A stretch of DNA of 64,000 bases from Anthopleura xanthogrammica. Lineage: Eukaryota > Cnidaria > Anthozoa > Actiniaria > Actiniidae. Below the pieces are notes generated by a model that worked only from the letters and a program-made list of their open reading frames with translations, was not told the origin of the DNA and searched no databases. The translations under genes were made by a program, and so were the position numbers. Shown here piece after piece: positions 57,820 to 64,000 of the stretch. Positions within the stretch are counted from its first letter, which is position 1, and every line of letters begins with the position of its first letter. The stretch is taken from positions 9,430,400 to 9,494,399 of the forward strand of contig OZ025211.1 of assembly GCA_964019055.1 (NCBI GenBank), written 5' to 3'.

Positions 57820-58735
57820 AATCAGAGCGTCCGTAAGCTAGATCGTAATTATCGTGATTATGTGCGCTCAATTTTGTCGAATTTTCAAAATTGAAACTTC
57901 AATAAACAGCAGGAAATGTACAGCGGCTGTCAAACTGAGGCACTCGGCTTTTTTCTATAATTTCCATGACTCACGTGCCGAGCGTTTTATGGTCTTTTAT
58001 TATGAAACAAAAATCTTATTTTCTCAATTTGTAGCTTTCCAATATCCATCATATTAAAGTGCACCTAAACTCTGATTTGATACTCTCAGTATTGATGCTA
58101 CATGAAGTGAATAGTTGAATGGTGAAATATTTCTTCATTTGAGTGATGCGTCTTTAAATTATGAAGGTTTATATTTCCAATATGTTAATGACTGTGACGT
58201 CATCGCAGACTTCATTAAATATACAAACTTTAACAGGTTCACACAAACAGTATTTAAAAAGCATCATCATTATGCTCGTGGTTTCCACAATGTTTACTGT
58301 AAATTTGGTGTGTTATAATGGCCAGTGTTTAGTATTACGAGTAAAACAAATATACCCAAAGTCTGCAATGACGTCACAGTCATTCACATATTGGAAGTAT
58401 AAACCTTTATAACTTAAAGACGCAACACTCAAATGAAGAAATATTTATAATAAATAAAAAACAAAACAACCATTATAAATATAATGGCATTTTTATGCAG
58501 CGCCGGGTAGTTATTAGTGTATTTGTACTTTGTACTTAATTGAACTTGTTATTCAACCCACAGTACAAGTTTGTTTGCGTTACAACTCTTCATCAAACGA
58601 GTACGGCGTACACAGAGCTCGCTTAAACACATAAAGATACGGTGCGAAGTAAAAAAAACAATTTTCAAAAGTTTAAATTTGAAAATCCGACAAAATTGAG
58701 CGGAGTCTATTTTGGACCATTGTTTCGTTGTCCTT
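57820..58735. mobile_element. Large nested inverted-repeat element between GPCR genes
   Basis: The inner arms are at about 58118-58215 and 58355-58450: GAAATATTTCTTCATTTGAG, AAGGTTTATATTTCCAATAT and GTGACGTCATCGCAGAC, with mirrored GTCTGCAATGACGTCACAGT and TCAAATGAAGAAATATTTA. The outer arms are GCTCAATTTTGTCGAATTTT near 57867 and AAAATCCGACAAAATTGAGC near 58682. No transposase frame is seen. Confidence 0.75.
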
Positions 58736-59411
58736 AAGCGAGTTTGGCAAAGGTCAATTGTCAAATGAGACCAAGGAAGAGTAACCCTTGATCACGTTTT
58801 TTTTAACATCAGTAAAAATGCTGTGGTCGGCAAACCGGAACTAAGTAAACCATCTCTGGCTGTCATAACCATAGTATATACATCATAAAGGACTACCTCG
58901 CGGTAGGAACACTGATTTCCGGTTATGTTAAACAGTTTAGTCTTATGTTAGGAAATGAAATAAATTTTTCAAACAATGAAAAGAAACTAAAACATAACAG
59001 TTGGCAATATTGAAAATCAATAGGCAAAGTTAAGTACTTTGGGGAAAAAAATGAATTACACTAACGATAAAAAGGAAAAAAAAATGAATTGAATTCGTGG
59101 GCCTTTTTCTGTAAATATAAACAGATGGCAAAACCTATTTAACTCGAATCTCTTGATGAGATAATACCACCGTGGTATCGTACAATATGACAAGCAACAC
59201 AATCGTATAGAAGAGATGTTGGCTGATATGAATAAGAATGTAAGTGAAAAGCAGATGGCCTTTTGTGAGTATGTGAGATTTTCTACAAACAATCAGAAAA
59301 TTTCTACAATACCGACAATACTGGAACGGAAAGGATTACTCACAACAGATATTGCTTATTCTAAGATATTAGAAAGCAATCTTTTAAAGAATAAGGGAGG
59401 AAGTTGCAAGA

Positions 59412-60389
59412 ATGAATTACTCTTGCTTCTTTGGCGACCTAAATTATGCTCTGCCCGAATATCGTGTAGTGATACTTTCGTTGTACGCGATTACAGGAAT
59501 ACCTGCAATCATCCTCAATTCTCTGGTTCTGTACTGCATCTGGAAGACACCTCTCTTACACAAACCTTCCTACGTCCTGGTTGCAAGCCTTGCCTTGTCG
59601 GATCTTCTTAATGCATCGATTGGACAATATTCGATGGTCTTGACAAACATTGCAGCACTCAATGGTTGGAGTACGGCGTTATTCTGTTATTCATGGATAG
59701 GTGGTCGTGCTATAAGCTATTGGATGGCTTCGGTATCACTGTACACTTTAGCGATCATCAGCATCGACCGTCTACTCGCCATTAAGAAGAAAACACGATA
59801 TCGCAGCATTGTAACGATGAAGCGAATCATCATCATCGTTGTCGAATCGTTTTGGGTCAAATCATTTGCTTTAATTTGGGTTTTCCTTTTTAACCTTGAC
59901 ATGGCTAAAAACCTCTTTGTATACTTGTCTTTTCTTGGAACTGTTATATTTCTGATGCTGTCCACTATAACCATAAACTATTCTCTAGCTTATTACTACT
60001 TGAAAAAGGCAACAAACTCTGTGTCGCCAAACAATGGTTCAAGCACGTCGGCTGCGAACACGGACATTAATGTGGCCAAGTATCGGAAATCACTGAACAC
60101 GATGATTCTCGTATATCTAGTCCTCATTCTCTTCTATCTGCCGTATGTAACTTCTGCTATTACGGCTGCTTTTTATTTAACTTTAGAGAAAGAATCGTTC
60201 GACAAAAATTTGGGTGATTTGCTTTACCAAATGATAGCAGCATGTGAAATGATTGCGTTCTTGAACTCTACTGCTAATCCTCTGATGTACCTATGGCGTA
60301 TGAGAGACATTCGCCAAGCAGTGCTTGCAGTTGTCAGGAATATCATTCCACGCCAAGTGTTTGAGAACAGAGAGCAACAGAGCAACTAA
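59412..60389 (+). CDS. Class A GPCR, tandem copy 1 (325 aa)
   Basis: A single exon starting MNYSCFFGDL, with an N-glycosylation site NYS at residues 2-4. TM1 has LNSLVLYCIW, TM2 ASLALSDLLNA, the end of TM3 IDRLLAI (about 119-125), TM6 LFYLPYV, and TM7 NPLMY (289-293) followed by LWRMRDIRQA at the start of helix 8. DRY is DRL and CWxP is absent, as in the neighbour at 55388. A 131-codon open frame starting at 59216 overlaps this start in another frame and is probably 5' leader. The ligand is unknown. Confidence 0.9.
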   Translation: MNYSCFFGDLNYALPEYRVVILSLYAITGIPAIILNSLVLYCIWKTPLLHKPSYVLVASLALSDLLNASIGQYSMVLTNIAALNGWSTALFCYSWIGGRAISYWMASVSLYTLAIISIDRLLAIKKKTRYRSIVTMKRIIIIVVESFWVKSFALIWVFLFNLDMAKNLFVYLSFLGTVIFLMLSTITINYSLAYYYLKKATNSVSPNNGSSTSAANTDINVAKYRKSLNTMILVYLVLILFYLPYVTSAITAAFYLTLEKESFDKNLGDLLYQMIAACEMIAFLNSTANPLMYLWRMRDIRQAVLAVVRNIIPRQVFENREQQSN

Positions 60390-61710
60390 TATTTTTAGTG
60401 CTTTGAACGAGGAATGTTTCTGGCAAAACCGTGGTCTTCTCGGTCTTGGTGGCAAACACCTGCGGTCAACATTTTTTCATAAAAAAATGAAGCCAATTTT
60501 TGTTTTCGGGGTCGATCAAAATAAACAATGTGACAGCTTGTGACTTCTAAGTTGAAATATTTGATAGTCAAATTTTTTTTATTCGAGTCTCTATTTTTTT
60601 CTTTAAGAATCCCATAGATACCTATTTGGAAAATCTGAGGGATCAAAACACAATCGCCAGCTGGCGACGGGCTTAATAAATTTATCAATTTTGCCTTCCG
60701 TATAGAAGCGACGGCGTTATCTGGCAATAACGTACAGCATTTTAAAATTACCATGGCAACGGTTAGTCACTAAGCCATGAAAAAATAATATACGAGTATA
60801 TTTATAATTTGCTTTAAAAAAATAGTATTTACAGTTACCAAGAGAGAATAAATAAGAGAGGAAAACTTCTTTATACCGCGCGCGCCATGTGAATTCCCGG
60901 TTGGGCTATTTTTAGCATCCAAAGTCGTTTGGTTTTTAATTTTTTAATGCTGCGGACGTGTGCGCGCGCGGGCTCAAAAACAACATACTTTTCGTCGATT
61001 TTTCTCACTTTTTTTTGACAAAATCTATTAGATAGAGCAAAAAGATCAGGATTGGCTATGTTCTGTTATCTGATAAAACACGACTGAGGCTGTTGAACAC
61101 TCAAAAAGGCGTGAAAAAATAAAACAGCCTACAAGGCTTTCTAAATCGAAGTCAGGATAAATTCCGAAGTGTTTAATAGCAATCGGTCATTCAAACTTCC
61201 CTGCTTTCATCCAGCCTGCTACACGTCGTGTTCCCGCCAAAATCTCAAGGGAGCTCTTCTCCAACTCTTCGATATCTCTACTCGAATGTTAACAAGCACA
61301 ACATTCCGGCAATCAGTAGAGTATTATCTAAATAGACATGTTGCAAAATAGTCTTATAAGGGTTTGTTTAAAAATAAGTATATCCCACCTGCCTCCTCTC
61401 TCCTACTGGCTTGGTTGACGCCCATACCCCTCCCCTTCTCCGATAAAATACCATAAAATTAACCAATATCTTGTTAAAATGTTTTAAACTAACTTTACTT
61501 AGCAAGATGAATATTTTCCTGTCTCTTTTTCCTTTTGTCTTGAGGGATTATGGTGCTGTGACAAAATTGCCCCTCCCCTCCCCCCATTACTGTCCGATTT
61601 TTTGGCACCCCTTCTGAATCTGTCCGGCATGACCCAAGCAACATCTGTGCCAAGTTTGGTGCTTGTACTCAAAAGTGCACAAAAACATCATTAAGCCATC
61701 CTACTATTAG
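60390..61710. other. GPCR 3' flank within duplication unit 1
   Basis: An AATAAA at about 60521 probably ends the GPCR transcript. CGCGCGC-containing sequence lies near 60877 and 60963. From 61003 to 61710 there is sequence whose copy, if present, lies beyond the window. No additional gene was found. Confidence 0.6.
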
Positions 61711-64000
61711 GCGAATTTGGCAAAGGTATATTTTCAAATGAGATCAAGGAAGAGTAACCCTTGATCAAGTTTTTTTTAACATCAGTAAAAATAATGTCGT
61801 CGGCAAACCGGAACTAAGTAAACCATCTCTGGCTGTCATAACCATAGTATATACATCATAAAGGACTGCCTCACGGTAGGAACACTGATTTCCCACCAAA
61901 GTTTCATCAGTCCCGGTTATGTTAAACAGTTTAATCTTATGTTAAGAAATGAAATAAAAAATTTTTAACAATGAAAAAAAAAAACTAAAACATAACAGTT
62001 GGCAATATTGAAAATCAATAGGCAAAGTTAAGTACTTTGGGGAAAAAAATGAATTACACTAATGATAAAAAATGAAAAAAAATGAATTGAATTCGTGGGC
62101 CTTTTTCTGTAAATATAAACAGATGGCAAAACCTATTTAACTCGAATCTCTTGATGAGATAATACGACCGTGGTATCATACAATAGGACAAGCAACACAA
62201 TCGTATAGAAGAGATGTTGGCTGATATGAATAAGAATGTAAGTGAAAAGCAGATGGCCTTTTGTGAGTATGTGAGATTTTCTACAAACAATCAGAAAATT
62301 TCTACAATACCGACAATACTGGAACGGAAAGGATTACTCACAACAGATATTGCTTATTCTAAGATATTAGAAAGCAATCTTTTAAAGAATAAGGGAGGAA
62401 GTTGCAAGAATGAATTACTCTTGCTTCTTTGGCGACCTAAATTATGCTCTGCCCGAATATCGTGTAGTGATACTTTCGTTGTACGCGATTACAGGAATAC
62501 CTGCAATCATCCTCAATTCTCTGGTTCTGTACTGCATCTGGAAGACACCTCTCTTACACAAACCTTCCTACGTCCTGGTTGCAAGCCTTGCCTTGTCGGA
62601 TCTTCTTAATGCATCGATTGGACAATATTCGATGGTCTTGACAAACATTGCAGCACTCAATGGTTGGAGTACGGCGTTATTCTGTTATTCATGGATAGGT
62701 GGTCGTGCTATAAGCTATTGGATGGCTTCGGTATCACTGTACACTTTAGCGATCATCAGCATCGACCGTCTACTCGCCATTAAGAAGAAAACACGATATC
62801 GCAGCATTGTAACGATGAAGCGAATCATCATCATCGTTGTCGAATCGTTTTGGGTCAAATCATTTGCTTTAATTTGGGTTTTCCTTTTTAACCTTGACAT
62901 GGCTAAAAACCTCTTTGTATACTTGTCTTTTCTTGGAACTGTTATATTTCTGATGCTGTCCACTATAACCATAAACTATTCTCTAGCTTATTACTACTTG
63001 AAAAAGGCAACAAACTCTGTGTCGCCAAACAATGGTTCAAGCACGTCGGCTGCGAACACGGACATTAATGTGGCCAAGTATCGGAAATCACTGAACACGA
63101 TGATTCTCGTATATCTAGTCCTCATTCTCTTCTATCTGCCGTATGTAACTTCTGCTATTACGGCTGCTTTTTATTTAACTTTAGAGAAAGAATCGTTCGA
63201 CAAAAATTTGGGTGATTTGCTTTACCAAATGATAGCAGCATGTGAAATGATTGCGTTCTTGAACTCTACTGCTAATCCTCTGATGTACCTATGGCGTATG
63301 ATTGACATTCGCCAAGCAGTGCTTGCAGTTGTCAGGAATATCATTCCACGCCAAGTGTTTGAGAACAGAGAGCAACAGAGCAACTAATATTTTTAGTGCT
63401 TTGAACGAGGAATGTTTCTGGCAAAACCGTGGTCTTCTCGGTCTTGGTGGCAAACACCTGCGGTCAACATTTTTTCATAAAAAAATGAAGCCAATTTTTG
63501 TTTTCGGGGTCGATCAAAATAAACAATGTGACAGCTTGTGACTTCTAAGTTGAAATATTTGATAGTCAAATTTTTTTTATTCGAGTCTCTATTTTTTTCT
63601 TTAAGAATCCCATAGATACCTATTTGGAAAATCTGAGGGATCAAAACACAATCGCCAGCTGGCGACGGGCTTAATAAATTTATCAATTTTGCCTTCCGTA
63701 TAGAAGCGACGGCGTTATCTGGCAATAACGTACAGCATTTTAAAATTACCATGGCAACGGTTAGTCACTAAGCCATGAAAAAATAATATACGAGTATATT
63801 TATAATTTGCTTTAAAAAAATAGTATTTACAGTTACCAAGAGAGAATAAATAAGAGAGGAAAACTTCTTTATACCGCGCGCGCCATGTGAATTCCCGGTT
63901 GGGCTATTTTTAGCATCCAAAGTCGTTTGGTTTTTAATTTTTTAATGCTGCGGACGTGTGCGCGCGCGGGCTCAAAAACAACATACTTTTCGTCGATTTT
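61711..64000. repeat. Tandem segmental duplication, unit 2 (truncated by the window end)
   Basis: This repeats unit 1 from GCGAATTTGGCAAAGG and continues identical or nearly so to base 64000, which corresponds to about 61002 of unit 1. The first 250 bases carry more differences and a short insertion than the rest. Confidence 0.9.
62410..63387 (+). CDS. Class A GPCR, tandem copy 2 (325 aa)
   Basis: The protein is identical to the copy at 59412 except residue 298, where AGA (Arg) is ATT (Ile): LWRMIDIRQA instead of LWRMRDIRQA. This is just after the NPLMY motif, at the start of helix 8. All other motifs, including DRL and the TM2 Asp, are intact. It is either a very recent duplicate or an assembly duplicate of one locus. 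Confidence 0.9.
   Translation: MNYSCFFGDLNYALPEYRVVILSLYAITGIPAIILNSLVLYCIWKTPLLHKPSYVLVASLALSDLLNASIGQYSMVLTNIAALNGWSTALFCYSWIGGRAISYWMASVSLYTLAIISIDRLLAIKKKTRYRSIVTMKRIIIIVVESFWVKSFALIWVFLFNLDMAKNLFVYLSFLGTVIFLMLSTITINYSLAYYYLKKATNSVSPNNGSSTSAANTDINVAKYRKSLNTMILVYLVLILFYLPYVTSAITAAFYLTLEKESFDKNLGDLLYQMIAACEMIAFLNSTANPLMYLWRMIDIRQAVLAVVRNIIPRQVFENREQQSN

Larger units (their letters stand above)
58738..61710. repeat. Tandem segmental duplication, unit 1 (about 3 kb)
   Basis: The unit begins GCGAGTTTGGCAAAGG and contains 5' flank, GPCR, 3' flank and a CG-rich GCGCGCGC motif near 60880-60970. The second unit starts at 61711 (GCGAATTTGGCAAAGG). The offset is 2973 bases at the start and 2998 bases in the coding region because unit 2 has about 25 extra bases near 61893. 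Most of the shared length is almost identical. Confidence 0.9.

Noticed and set aside
59216..59611. 131-codon open frame overlapping the GPCR start (also at 62214-62609)
   Set aside because: It overlaps the receptor coding region in another frame. Its identity in both units follows from the recent duplication, not selection. It might be a uORF, but there is no support for a protein.

Overview
This is eukaryotic, animal nuclear DNA. It is AT-rich, and genes are split by GT-AG introns of a few hundred bases. Introns and spacers are full of palindromic MITE-like elements, SINE/LINE debris and microsatellites. The mix of intron-poor class A GPCR genes in tandem, a C3orf20/FAM194 gene, a galactose sulfotransferase and a myosin I points to an early-branching animal. 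An anthozoan cnidarian such as a stony coral or sea anemone is my best guess; this is inference, not proof.

Layout from left to right, all on + unless stated. (1) 1167-2965: last four exons of an actin-related protein. (2) 5683-18166: a 21-exon gene for a C3orf20-like protein of about 1206 residues with a FAM194 domain; every exon phase joins and the sum is an exact multiple of three. (3) 19753-23384: a two-exon Gal3ST-type Golgi sulfotransferase, with an 89-bp tandem repeat ending just before exon 2. (4) 24872-45590: a 34-exon class I myosin of about 1472 residues, again phase-consistent throughout. Its order is motor, two IQ motifs, TH1, then a ZU5-like domain and a proline-rich tail with no SH3. 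A single-exon GPCR (26153-27175) and a tRNA-Glu(CTC) gene (29362-29433) sit inside its introns. (5) About 46605-49405: a decayed partial tandem copy of the myosin 3' end together with the 3' end of the convergent neighbour. (6) 49216-50106, minus strand: an acidic, unrecognised protein with AKAP-like amphipathic helices. (7) 51631-63387: four class A GPCR genes. One is peptide-receptor-like with a signal peptide exon. The other three are a related intronless family, two of them in near-identical repeats of about 3 kb; the second repeat runs off the window.

The strongest candidates for something undescribed are the myosin I-ZU5 fusion, the clear duplication junction near 46604, and the possible AKAP-like protein facing the myosin. 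No operon-like functional unit is seen; this is a set of independent animal genes. All exon models are mine, from reading frame, splice consensus and family resemblance, without transcript data.
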